Assembly: GCA_001516045.1 (NCBI GenBank)
Contig: LOEW01000260.1
Span: forward strand, 1 to 64,000
Reading direction: 5' to 3'
DNA from: Desulfosporosinus sp. BRH_c37
Lineage (GTDB): Bacteria; Bacillota; Desulfitobacteriia; Desulfitobacteriales; Desulfitobacteriaceae
DNA: 64,000 nt
Part shown: positions 44,900-54,648 of the stretch, in pieces
How the letters are laid out: each line of letters opens with the position of its first letter
Numbering within the stretch: position 1 is the first letter of the stretch
Notes under the pieces: generated by a model
What the model saw: only the letters and a program-made list of their open reading frames with translations
Told to the model about the DNA's origin: nothing
Database searches by the model: none
Program-made: the position numbers and the translations under genes

Positions 44900-45979
44900 T
44901 TAGGTCATTGGAGTACCAGTGAAAAGTTTCCCACTTATCGCTCCGCTAACAGTATTCGTAAAGGTATATACCCAAAGAATGACTAAGAGTATTGTCAGAA
45001 ATGCTGAATACCCGGACGTAAGAGGGGTTTCAAAGCACGCGGCTATTTTCTGGCTCGAAATGGTATAAGCCCCTAATGGGAAAATGAACGCCCACCACCC
45101 CATACTAAACGGAATCCCTCCGTTACGGAACTGGTAGAGACTGATAATCATGATTATCCCGACAATCCAGATTCCAAATCCCCAGACGACCACAGCAATA
45201 AGATTGGATAGATCGGTTGAAGCTAAAAGACCCATACTTTGAGCATTCTTTGAAGCATCAATGACTGCACTAACTGCAAGCCCGACTGCACTGACAAAAA
45301 TACCAAAGGACGGTATCGTTTCCGCAGGGGGAAGCGGATGATTGGCTAGACGAACAAAAACTATTGCACTTATAAATATAAATAGAAAAAAACCGATACC
45401 GAATAAGGCGGTATTTGTAATGAGGACAGATAAACTCCATGTTGGGTAAAGTTTCGTGGTGAGCTCAAGTACTGGATTACCGATCAGTGAAACAGCCATA
45501 TTCGCAATCGGTGCCATAATCCAGGAAAAGTTAATCATCTCCGGTTTAGGAGTTTCATCTACACGCATAATTCTAAACGTGGTGTAAAAGGTGAAAAAAG
45601 TCACTCCAACAATGGCGATGATCCAGAGCACGAAAATCAAAGAGTAAGTTAGGGACTCACCCAGATACTTGCTCCAGATAAGATAAATATTTGTTCCCAA
45701 AATTGTAGTTGCAACGGGCATTGTGACAAAGAAATTGCCGACAAGCGGGTGTTGCAAGTCACGACGGGCATACTCGTAGTACCTGACCCAGCGGATTACC
45801 CAAGGTAATAAAACGATAAAATAAAGAATATCGGCAAGAGCGGCGAGTAATATTCCTAAAAAGTATCCTAGGTGAAAAGAATTCTGCCATAAGTAGAGTG
45901 TATTCGCTACTCCTCCTGTGCCCATAACCACGGCGAACCATGCAGGAGCTAAATATTTTATTGGATGACGTTCTTGCAT
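44900..45979 (-). CDS. TDT/TehA-SLAC1 family transporter (C4-dicarboxylate type)
   Basis: The 359-residue protein has ten membrane segments and the family start HPIKYLAPAWFAVVMGTGGV. The family includes malate, sulfite and tellurite-linked channels. The start at 45979 follows AAAGGTG. The NAD-malic enzyme lies upstream on the same strand but behind its own terminator. Malate uptake coupled to malic enzyme is a fair inference. Confidence 0.82.
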   Translation of the reverse strand: MQERHPIKYLAPAWFAVVMGTGGVANTLYLWQNSFHLGYFLGILLAALADILYFIVLLPWVIRWVRYYEYARRDLQHPLVGNFFVTMPVATTILGTNIYLIWSKYLGESLTYSLIFVLWIIAIVGVTFFTFYTTFRIMRVDETPKPEMINFSWIMAPIANMAVSLIGNPVLELTTKLYPTWSLSVLITNTALFGIGFFLFIFISAIVFVRLANHPLPPAETIPSFGIFVSAVGLAVSAVIDASKNAQSMGLLASTDLSNLIAVVVWGFGIWIVGIIMIISLYQFRNGGIPFSMGWWAFIFPLGAYTISSQKIAACFETPLTSGYSAFLTILLVILWVYTFTNTVSGAISGKLFTGTPMT

Positions 45980-46212
45980 TATAAAATAACACCTTTCATG
46001 CATAAAGCTACAATCTGATCACACGTTCCAGAAATCATATGGGTAACCGCCCTCTATAAAATCCGTCAAGGTCGAAGAATGTCGTAAAATACTTAATTTT
46101 GTAATGAAATTATATCATATTCATTCCAATGACGTTAAATATTCTGAAATGCATTACCATATAAGACTTCTACTTCCTGAATAGTGATGAACGCACCTAA
46201 CCTTTCATAATG

Positions 46213-46251
46213 GCAAGAAAAAGGGGCTCCAACGGAACCCCTTTTTCTTGC
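46213..46251 (-). terminator. Terminator between malic enzyme and the TDT transporter
   Basis: GCAAGAAAAAGGGG and CCCCTTTTTCTTGC pair perfectly over 14 bases. It separates the two genes into their own transcripts. Confidence 0.85.
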
Positions 46252-46308
46252 TTGTAACTATATTTACCACTTGATGATTATATAACTGACTCGTCTTTTC
46301 AAATATCT

Positions 46309-46424
46309 CAGTGAACTCGTTCAACTTAAGTTGAACATCGAGTCTTCGGTGGGGGACTCTACCCCCACCGAAGCAGAATAAGGTGTATCGCTCCCACTTG
46401 TAGAAGTGGGAGTCTTACGATTTG
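46309..46424 (-). mobile_element. IS200/IS605-like right-end remnant overlapping malic enzyme
   Basis: On the minus strand: stem ACTCCCACTT..AAGTGGGAG, stem CGGTGGGGG..CCCCCACCG, then GAAGACTCGATG, TTCAACTTAAGTTGAA and CGAGTTCACT. The last 40 bases repeat the element at 33541. The three stems in series resemble a TnpB omega-RNA scaffold end. The final codons of the malic enzyme lie within it. Confidence 0.5.
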
Positions 46425-47601
46425 GATAAATACGGGCAATTCCCGAATTAATAGCGGCTTGAGCAACTGCGGCAGCAACTTTTGGTGCTACCCGGGAATC
46501 AAAGACCCCCGGAATAATATATTCAGCATTTAGTTCTTCATCAGTTATAATTCCTGCGATGGCATAGGCGGCGACGAGTTTCATTTCTTCCGTAATATCT
46601 TTAGCACGGACATCTAACGCGCCTCTAAACATGCCTGGAAAAACTAAAACATTGTTCACCTGATTAGGATAGTCAGAACGACCAGTCCCAACAACCGCCG
46701 CTCCTGCAGCCAAGGCTTCTTCGGGGAATATTTCAGGCGTAGGATTTGCCATAGCAAAAATGACTGCCCCAGAATTCATAGTTGTTACCATTTTCCCATT
46801 TAGTACACCTGGAGCTGAAACCCCAATAAAGACATCAGCCCCCATCAGTGCATCAGCTAAGGAGCCTTTAAGTTTTGTATGATTTGTTAGCTCCGCCATC
46901 TCTTCCTGAGCCGAATTCATCCAACGTTCACCTGTGCAAAGCATACCTGCACGATCGACCATAATCGAATTTTTCAAACCCGCTTGGAGCAATAATTTCG
47001 TAATGGCTATTCCCGCGGAGCCTGCTCCGTTAAGTACCAATTTTATCTCATCGATTTTCTTGTTAACAACCCTTAATGCATTAATGAGCGCTGCTAATAC
47101 CACGATAGCTGTCCCATGCTGGTCGTCATGGAAGATCGGAATATTGGTCTCCTTTTTCAGCCGTGCTTCAATCTCAAAACAACGAGGTGCAGAAATGTCC
47201 TCAAGATTTATTCCGCCGAAATTGGGTTCCAAGGCCTTAATGACCCGAACTATTTCATCAACATCCTTAGTATTTAAACAGATGGGAAACGCATTGACTC
47301 CCCCGAATTTCTTAAATAAAACACACTTTCCTTCCATAACTGGCAAAGCTGCGAGGGGGCCGATATCACCCAAACCTAACACCGCTGTACCATCAGATAC
47401 CACAGCGACCATATTACCCCGTCCAGTATAGTCATAAGCTGCGTCCGGATTTTCAGCAATCACTTTACAAGGTTCAGCTACTCCCGGCGTATAAACTAGG
47501 CTCAAATCGTCAGGAGTATTAAGTTCTACTTTACCGACGACTTCGATTTTACCTACCAGTTCTTTATGGAGTTTTAAGGCCTGTTCCTGAATACTGTCCA
47601 T
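46321..47601 (-). CDS. NAD-dependent malic enzyme with element-derived C-terminus
   Basis: The 426-residue malic enzyme, bacterial short form, has YTPGVAEPC near the start, the proton-relay area VVSDGTAVLGLGDIGPLAAL, PVMEGKCVLFKKFGGV, HDDQHGTAIV and NGAGSAGIAITKLLL for NAD. It makes pyruvate and CO2 from malate. The family fold ends near GIARIYPN (about residue 397). The last 28 or so residues (SGSDTPYSASVGVESPTEDS) come from the repeat at 46309-46424. The ribosome site is GGAGGG. Confidence 0.92.
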   Translation of the reverse strand: MDSIQEQALKLHKELVGKIEVVGKVELNTPDDLSLVYTPGVAEPCKVIAENPDAAYDYTGRGNMVAVVSDGTAVLGLGDIGPLAALPVMEGKCVLFKKFGGVNAFPICLNTKDVDEIVRVIKALEPNFGGINLEDISAPRCFEIEARLKKETNIPIFHDDQHGTAIVVLAALINALRVVNKKIDEIKLVLNGAGSAGIAITKLLLQAGLKNSIMVDRAGMLCTGERWMNSAQEEMAELTNHTKLKGSLADALMGADVFIGVSAPGVLNGKMVTTMNSGAVIFAMANPTPEIFPEEALAAGAAVVGTGRSDYPNQVNNVLVFPGMFRGALDVRAKDITEEMKLVAAYAIAGIITDEELNAEYIIPGVFDSRVAPKVAAAVAQAAINSGIARIYPNRKTPTSTSGSDTPYSASVGVESPTEDSMFNLS

Positions 47602-47756
47602 TATTATACCCTCCTAATAAATATATAATAGCAATAGAAAATTCTTATTGTATGTTATTTGGATATTTTTAGCCTCACATGGAACATTGCGGTAGTTAAT
47701 GCATATTTTGTATCACAACCCAATGATTCTCATATTTATATAAAGGGGGCTTGCCC

Positions 47757-48263
47757 ATGAAATCGTTGATGGGGCAACGGGGTTATTCTCCGATTCAACA
47801 GAACAGGTTCTCCCCAATTCAGCGACAGGGGACTAGCCCTGTTCCGTGGCAGGGGCTAGAACCATCATCTGCTAAACAGCAAATTTCTACACCTACTTCT
47901 CAGACGACTCAGCCCATGGATCAAGCTATAACCCGATCTGTAACCCAACCCACCTCTGTTCAGAATCAACCTAATTATTTACCGCAAGCCTCTTCAGCTT
48001 GGCCAAAATCTTCTAACGTCTGGCAACAGCAAGCTGAAGCACTCATAAAACAATATGGTCCTTCTCTTATGCGACAATTCGGGCTTCCCTTGGCACGGAA
48101 AGTAGGCCTTCCCATCGCTCAGCACCTTGGACCTCCCCTGGCACGCAAAGTGGGTATTCCCCTTGTGCAACGAGTTGGCTTTCCTTTAGCGCGCAAAATA
48201 TTTCTTCCTCTCGCCAAACGGGCAGGATTTGCGCTCATTCGGCGACTGGGACTACCACTTTAA
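47757..48263 (+). CDS. Protein with 8-residue amphipathic repeats
   Basis: The 168-residue protein is not recognised. Residues 1-85 are Gln/Pro/Ser/Thr-rich and disordered (RGYSPIQQNRFSPIQRQG). From about residue 105 the sequence is a tandem 8-residue repeat G-[LIF]-P-L-A-R-K-V, seven full copies plus a half copy at the end (GLPLARKV, GLPIAQHL, GPPLARKV, GIPLVQRV, GFPLARKI, FLPLAKRA, GFALIRRL, GLPL). The repeat is basic and hydrophobic with Pro at every eighth position. It has no signal peptide. The ATG follows AAAGGGGG. A spore or membrane-surface role is a guess. Confidence 0.75.
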   Translation: MKSLMGQRGYSPIQQNRFSPIQRQGTSPVPWQGLEPSSAKQQISTPTSQTTQPMDQAITRSVTQPTSVQNQPNYLPQASSAWPKSSNVWQQQAEALIKQYGPSLMRQFGLPLARKVGLPIAQHLGPPLARKVGIPLVQRVGFPLARKIFLPLAKRAGFALIRRLGLPL

Positions 48264-48306
48264 GCCCTCCGTTGGTAAATACTTGTACGTTAACGCATAT
48301 GAATAT

Positions 48307-48346
48307 AAAAAGCTGTTGCCGATTTTTGATCATCAACAGCTTTTTA
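48307..48346 (+). terminator. Intrinsic terminator after the repeat protein
   Basis: AAAAGCTGTTG ... CAACAGCTTTTTAC; it can also serve the uspA gene from the other side. Confidence 0.8.
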
Positions 48347-48367
48347 CTTTCAATTACTTTAACACGC

Positions 48368-48796
48368 TCATTTAACTATAAGAACAGGGCATTCAGCTCG
48401 TTGAAGGACACGCTGACTCACACTGCCTAACACAGATCCAGCAATCGGACCGTAACCATGGCTCCCCATGACCACTAAATCTATGGCCTCTTTCTCAACC
48501 TCTTCTAAGATCATAGTCGCAGGGTATCCCTGAACTACTTTCTTATTCAAAGGGACATTCCCTACATTGATTCCTTCAAGCGTTGCCTCTAAGGTAAGCA
48601 CCCCTGCCTCTTCAATTTGTTCTGGAGGAATTAAAATGCTATAGGCCATATTATAACCCCAGTAGGCTTCCCGAATGTACATAACGTTCAAAAGCTCGAC
48701 TTCCCCACCAAATGTTTTAGCAAGTTCTAACGCAGTTTTCAACGCTCGACGTGAATACTCCGAGGCATCTGTTGCTACTAATATCTTTTTAAACAT
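48368..48796 (-). CDS. Universal stress protein UspA family
   Basis: The 142-residue protein has the Usp fold: MFKKILVATDASEYSRRAL, AIDLVVMGSHGYGPIAGSVL and GSVSQRVLQRAECPVLIVK. The G-2x-G-9x-G-(S/T) ATP-binding pattern is present. The start is the ATG after TTAGGAGACTGAGTG. It is monocistronic. Confidence 0.92.
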   Translation of the reverse strand: MFKKILVATDASEYSRRALKTALELAKTFGGEVELLNVMYIREAYWGYNMAYSILIPPEQIEEAGVLTLEATLEGINVGNVPLNKKVVQGYPATMILEEVEKEAIDLVVMGSHGYGPIAGSVLGSVSQRVLQRAECPVLIVK

Positions 48797-48912
48797 CACT
48801 CAGTCTCCTAAAATCTTTTTAATATTACTTAACCCACTTGTAATAATTCTACATCCTATTATTTGAATCCTTCTTTCTGTAAGGGGAAATGCAATTCAAC
48901 CCCGAGTACAAC

Positions 48913-49986
48913 TCAAGGACAAACGGTTATGCCCCGTCCCCATAGACAATCTCCACAAGCCGGAGCATGGCCCAAGCAATCCATATCTGCCCGTAGAACC
49001 ATATCACACCCATCAACCCACTTACAATCAGGACACGATGCGTATTCGCCGTGCAGAACATTGTAACGATAACTCATAAATTCAGGAGAAGTCCAGATTT
49101 TAAGCAACGGTTGCTCACTGAGTGAACCAAAACTGTGGGCGTCAATCAACTTGTGCCTTCCAAAAACATATTCTGGATAAGAATGCAAAAACCGATAACA
49201 GGGAGAAACATGACCGTCCCAGCGTACAACCGCACTTTGAGTTTCCATAAACTTGCAATACCGTTCTGTTTTTAACTCGCTCTTGGGCAAGACCACCTCC
49301 ACACCTTTGGCTAGCCCCACAAACAAAGCCTCTTGAAAGGTACGTTCTGTCTCAGGAAGCATAGGGTGATAAAGGGTTTCAACAATCGACTCTTCCCGCA
49401 TAGGTAGAATATGGGAAACGAAGACCCGATTCACTCCCAATTGTGCCGCCTGGCGCACGGTCTCTAGCAAATATGGAAGAGTGCTCTTCATGGCCAGGAA
49501 TTCCCATATGATCTCTGGTCTCCCAGTAACCCTCTGTTCTGCTATCTGACGCGTGCTATCCAAGATCCCTTGTACATCTTGATGCCGAATAGTAGCGAAT
49601 GTCTGCACATCTGTTGAATCAACAGACAATGCTATCCGGGCAACACCACGAGAAAGTAAAAATTCAATCATAGGCTCATCCAAAGTTGTCCCGTTCGTAG
49701 TCACGGTAACTTCATACCGAGAAGCGAATAGTTCCACCGCTTGTCGGAAATTATGGGCAATCGTCGGTTCCCCAATCCCTCCTAGAATCACTTCCTTAAG
49801 GTCGGGAAAAGCTGCTACTTCACCCGCGATTGAGCTTAGAACCTGGGTTGACATATCACCCAAAAGTTCCTGCCAGTTTCTGCGGTAACACATTTCACAA
49901 GACAGATTGCAACGGTTAGTCAACTCAAGGTAAAGGCGTTCTATCGAAGGGGAAGGATGATAAACTAACTCAACGATATCTTTCAT
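48913..49986 (-). CDS. Radical SAM/SPASM protein, probable tungsten-cofactor oxidoreductase maturase
   Basis: A 357-residue radical SAM enzyme. CNLSCEMCYRRNW is the CxxxCxxC motif near residue 32, with LGGIGEPT and TTNGTTL. The SPASM-type end has CYRF, CPDCKWVDGC and CGDCLWGRGITVCP. I recall this ending from the radical SAM maturases that accompany tungsten aldehyde oxidoreductases. No such oxidoreductase or peptide gene is nearby, so the target is unknown. The ribosome site is AGAGGAG. A LysR gene lies upstream on the same strand. Confidence 0.75.
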   Translation of the reverse strand: MKDIVELVYHPSPSIERLYLELTNRCNLSCEMCYRRNWQELLGDMSTQVLSSIAGEVAAFPDLKEVILGGIGEPTIAHNFRQAVELFASRYEVTVTTNGTTLDEPMIEFLLSRGVARIALSVDSTDVQTFATIRHQDVQGILDSTRQIAEQRVTGRPEIIWEFLAMKSTLPYLLETVRQAAQLGVNRVFVSHILPMREESIVETLYHPMLPETERTFQEALFVGLAKGVEVVLPKSELKTERYCKFMETQSAVVRWDGHVSPCYRFLHSYPEYVFGRHKLIDAHSFGSLSEQPLLKIWTSPEFMSYRYNVLHGEYASCPDCKWVDGCDMVLRADMDCLGHAPACGDCLWGRGITVCP

Positions 49987-50089
49987 ACCAAGCGAATCTC
50001 CTCTCGATTCTCAACTCATTGGTATAATTATATCTTCATTCTACGTAATAAGCACGATTCCCCTCTAAATTACATAGCGCTCGACTTTG

Positions 50090-51016
50090 CTAACCATTCA
50101 TTCCTCTTTTGCCCAATTTTCTCCACGAGGTACCTAACTCAGGGGTGAAGAGTTGCTCCGTGAAAACTTCCAAAGCCTCGGACATTTCGTGATTTTTCGG
50201 TCCTATTAAGTAAAAAGAACGAGTAAGTCGCTTCCCCTTTATTCTGATCGACTTTAATTCCTTCGCATTTAACTCTTTTCGCACGATCCAACGTGAGACT
50301 AGAGCGATTCCTAAGCCCGCTATAACAGCCTGCTTAACGGCCTGACCACTGCCAAAGATATATGTCTTTCTGACATTTATTCCCCACTCTTTGATTAGCT
50401 TATCACTGAAAGCACGAGTTCCAGAACCGCTTTCTCTAAGAATCCACACTTGGTCTTGGAGATGCTCTGAAGTAACAATGGGAAGCCTTGCCAAGGGATG
50501 TTGGTTCGGTACTACTAAAATAATTTCATCCTCCATTAATGGGCGGACTTCAATGTCTGAATGCTTGACTTCTCCTTCCACAAGTGCAATGTCTAAGTAA
50601 TTAGTTCGAACCGCTTGAATTATCGCATCCGTATTGGCAATAGATGTTTCAATCTCCACCTTTGGATATTGAGCCGCAAATTCAGCTACTACAAAGGGCA
50701 AAATATATTCTCCGATCGTATAGCTTGCTCCGACCTTTAATGCCCCTGTCACCACATTTGATAACTGCTTGATTTCCTGTTTGGCTTTATCCTGCAAAAG
50801 CAAAATTTGTTTAGCATATCTATAGTATATCTCGCCCGATTGCGTAAGTTCCAAATGTTTTGACGAAATATCAACGAGCTTTGTGCCGAGATCTTCTTCT
50901 AAACTCTGAATTTGTAAACTAACATTGGGATGGGATAGATAAAGTTCCTCAGCATCAGGAGAGAAACTCTTGTGCTCGACTACGTTAACGAAGACTTTTA
51001 AAGGATCGTTGATCAC
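50090..51016 (-). CDS. LysR family transcriptional regulator
   Basis: The 308-residue protein has an N-terminal winged helix (LKVFVNVVEHKSFSPDAEEL then YLSHPNVSLQIQSLEEDLGT) and a periplasmic-binding-like effector domain from about residue 90 (GALKVGASYTIGEYILP, IILVVPNQHPLA). It starts with GTG behind GAGGTG. It lies just upstream of the radical SAM gene in the same direction and may also control crcB across the divergent gap. The effector is unknown. Confidence 0.9.
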   Translation of the reverse strand: MINDPLKVFVNVVEHKSFSPDAEELYLSHPNVSLQIQSLEEDLGTKLVDISSKHLELTQSGEIYYRYAKQILLLQDKAKQEIKQLSNVVTGALKVGASYTIGEYILPFVVAEFAAQYPKVEIETSIANTDAIIQAVRTNYLDIALVEGEVKHSDIEVRPLMEDEIILVVPNQHPLARLPIVTSEHLQDQVWILRESGSGTRAFSDKLIKEWGINVRKTYIFGSGQAVKQAVIAGLGIALVSRWIVRKELNAKELKSIRIKGKRLTRSFYLIGPKNHEMSEALEVFTEQLFTPELGTSWRKLGKRGMNG

Positions 51017-51254
51017 TGCTTACACCTCTAGTTTCAAGATCTCTTACTAAATTGATTCGTATAATAATACTTCTTTTCCTACAATTCCACAACGTCCTAT
51101 TCCTTACGATCTTCCCCTTTTCTCTAGCCAAATATCCTTTAGGGTAGTTGGACTATACAAGTGCCATTTAAATATGCTTGTTACCATTCACTTCCTGTAT
51201 TATGATAGATCTAACTTCTAAATAGTTGATTTTCAGGAAAATGAGGTAAAAGTA

Positions 51255-51629
51255 ATGCCTAACTTTTTAGTCATTGGCCTAGGAGGCGCGCTCGGAGCCT
51301 TGTCCCGTTATGCCCTTGGTGTCTGGATTTCAAGTAAATGGAACCAAGGATTCCCTTTACACACATTTCTGATTAATATTAGCGGTGCGTTTCTCTTAGG
51401 GTTTTTAAATATTTTTTTTATTGAACGATTAACTGTCAGCCCCCTCTGGCGTTTAGGAATCGGCGTCGGTTTCTTAGGTGCTTACACAACCTTCTCAACC
51501 TTTGGTTTTGAGGTGATTTCTCTGCTTGAAGGCGGAAGCTTACTTACGGCAGGATTATATACTTTACTAAGCATTGCCGTTGGGTTTACCGGCGTTGCGT
51601 TAGGGGTAGGTTTGGCACGATTGCTCTAA
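51255..51629 (+). CDS. crcB: CrcB/Fluc fluoride channel
   Basis: The 124-residue protein has four membrane helices with GGALGALSRYALGVWI, LINISGAFLLGF and GVGFLGAYTTFSTFGFE, the Fluc signature. It exports fluoride as a dual-topology dimer when encoded by a single gene. I find no fluoride riboswitch before it. The ribosome site GAGGTAAA precedes the ATG. Confidence 0.92.
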   Translation: MPNFLVIGLGGALGALSRYALGVWISSKWNQGFPLHTFLINISGAFLLGFLNIFFIERLTVSPLWRLGIGVGFLGAYTTFSTFGFEVISLLEGGSLLTAGLYTLLSIAVGFTGVALGVGLARLL

Positions 51630-51666
51630 GTGAATTGGAATAACACAAATTGGTAATCGCCGTATG

Positions 51667-51695
51667 TTGACACAGGACCTAATTTGTTTTATAGT
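51667..51695 (+). promoter_or_regulatory. Promoter of the S-box metY-metA operon
   Basis: TTGACA, a 17-base spacer and TATAGT lie just before the SAM riboswitch. Confidence 0.8.
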
Positions 51696-51732
51696 AGCAA
51701 TAACCTAATCAAAGACAACTAAATATTGAATT

Positions 51733-51843
51733 TCTCTTATCAAGAGTGGCGGAGGGACTGGCCCAATGATGCCCAGCAACCGATAGTGCAAGCTATGAGG
51801 TGCTAATTCCAACAGAACCATAGGTTCTGAGAGATGAGAGTAG
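51733..51843 (+). promoter_or_regulatory. SAM-I (S-box) riboswitch
   Basis: CTCTTATCAAGAGTGGCGGA, GGGACTGGCCC, GATGCCCAGCAACC and the closing GATGAGAG are the S-box landmarks in order. A terminator follows at 51860. It shuts off methionine synthesis when S-adenosylmethionine is plentiful. Confidence 0.95.
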
Positions 51844-51859
51844 CGTGTTAAATAACATA

Positions 51860-51892
51860 ACGACCGCTTCTCTTGAAGTGGTCGTTTTTTAT
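51860..51892 (+). terminator. S-box terminator
   Basis: ACGACCGCTTC, loop, GAAGTGGTCGT and TTTTTATTTTT form the off-state hairpin of the riboswitch. Confidence 0.92.
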
Positions 51893-51946
51893 TTTTCAAA
51901 ACTACCTCGACGGTACTACTGATCCAAAACTTAATCTAGGCATTAG

Positions 51947-53278
<1,332 letters not shown>

Positions 53279-53351
53279 GGAGGCAAGGGGACGGTCCCCT
53301 TGCTTACCCCCTCCCCTTTAATACAACCAGTAAAGAAAGGATAGGATTAAG

Positions 53352-54275
53352 ATGCCTATTAAAATACCTGAAAACCTACCTGCTTTGGAGATATTAAATC
53401 AAGAAAACATCTTTGTGATGGGAGAAGAACGTGCCTTCCACCAAGATATTCGTCCCCTAAAAATTGTGATCCTCAACCTCATGCCCCGCAAGGAACCAAC
53501 CGAGATCCAACTCTTGAGGCTGCTCGGAAATTCCCCCTTGCAAGTGGAAATTGTACTTTTGCATATTGATTCTCATGTTTCTAAAAATACCGCACAAGAA
53601 CATTTAGATTCCTTTTATAAAAGTTTTAGTGATATTAAAGGACAAAAATTTGATGGCATGATCATAACTGGGGCACCAGTAGAGCAACTTGAATTTGAGG
53701 AAATTTCCTACTGGAGAGAATTTACAGACATCATGGACTGGACAAAAACTCATGTCACTTCTACGTTCCACATCTGCTGGGCATCTCAGGCTGGGCTGTA
53801 TCATCATTATGGTATTCCAAAATATCCCCTCCCTGAAAAGATGTTTGGAATCTTTAAGCACAATGTGAACAAACGTAGCTTAAACGGCATGCAACTGCTG
53901 CGCGGTTTTGATGATGAATTCTTTGTACCCCACTCACGCCATACGGAAATCAAGCATAGCGACCTTGAAAAACACCCCGAATTGGAAATTTTATCGGAGT
54001 CTGATGAAGCAGGGCTTTACATTGTCGTTTCTAAAGACGGACGACAATTGTTCGTAACAGGGCATTCGGAATACGATACGTTATCTTTAAAAGAGGAATA
54101 TGATCGAGACATCGCCAAAGGGCTTGCCATTGCTCTCCCAAAAGGCTATTTTCCCAATGATGACCCAACTAAAACGCCAATCCATAATTGGCGCTCTCAT
54201 ACGAGCTTACTCTTTCAAAACTGGTTAAATTACTATGTCTATCAGGAAACTCCCTATGATTTAGGCGGACGTTAA
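53352..54275 (+). CDS. metA: Homoserine O-acyltransferase MetA
   Basis: The 307-residue protein has the MetA start [20 protein letters not shown], the catalytic Cys in [17 protein letters not shown] and the closing [16 protein letters not shown]. In clostridia MetA usually uses acetyl-CoA, which would supply O-acetylhomoserine to MetY; the Glu/Gly position that sets acyl choice was not checked. It lies 73 bases after metY in the same unit. Confidence 0.94.
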   Translation: MPIKIPENLPALEILNQENIFVMGEERAFHQDIRPLKIVILNLMPRKEPTEIQLLRLLGNSPLQVEIVLLHIDSHVSKNTAQEHLDSFYKSFSDIKGQKFDGMIITGAPVEQLEFEEISYWREFTDIMDWTKTHVTSTFHICWASQAGLYHHYGIPKYPLPEKMFGIFKHNVNKRSLNGMQLLRGFDDEFFVPHSRHTEIKHSDLEKHPELEILSESDEAGLYIVVSKDGRQLFVTGHSEYDTLSLKEEYDRDIAKGLAIALPKGYFPNDDPTKTPIHNWRSHTSLLFQNWLNYYVYQETPYDLGGR

Positions 54276-54301
54276 ATTAATTCATTCAAATCCACCCAAA
54301 G

Positions 54302-54337
54302 GAAAGCTACCGATACAGCATACTATCGGTAGCTTTC
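54302..54337 (+). terminator. Terminator after metA
   Basis: GAAAGCTACCGATA, loop, TATCGGTAGCTTTC, a perfect 14-base stem followed by TTGG. Confidence 0.8.
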
Positions 54338-54395
54338 TTGGCTTTACGTTATTAACTCTTCTCCTATGTTTCTCAGCCAAAAATTCTATTCTCAA

Positions 54396-54610
54396 CTATT
54401 GAACAAGATCAGGGCTACATAGGAAACTGTATTTTTACCATTGTTATAGGGTATTCCGGAGGCTTTTACCAAGTCCATTACGTCAATTCCATTTGCTTCA
54501 ACGGATGACACTACTTTATCGGGAAATTGGCATTCTTCTCCCGAGAGATAGGCACACTTTGCACAATCCAAGCGATTTTTGCCATCTATAGATACTGTGT
54601 TTCGCGGACG
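54396..54610 (-). pseudogene. DUF2284 metal-binding protein, C-terminal relic
   Basis: The minus strand reads RLDCAKCAYLSGEECQFPDK, then VVSSVEANGIDVMDLVKASG and VSYVALILFN-stop, the C-terminal third of DUF2284 proteins (Cys-rich, SxEAxGIDV). No start or N-terminal part exists upstream. It lies directly after the OYE-type gene on the same strand. Confidence 0.6.
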
Positions 54611-54648
54611 TACGTAATATCAGGATATTATTAATCTATATATTTTTA

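Noticed and set aside
51030-51254. Fluoride riboswitch before crcB
   Set aside because: I could not find the conserved fluoride-aptamer pattern in the leader.
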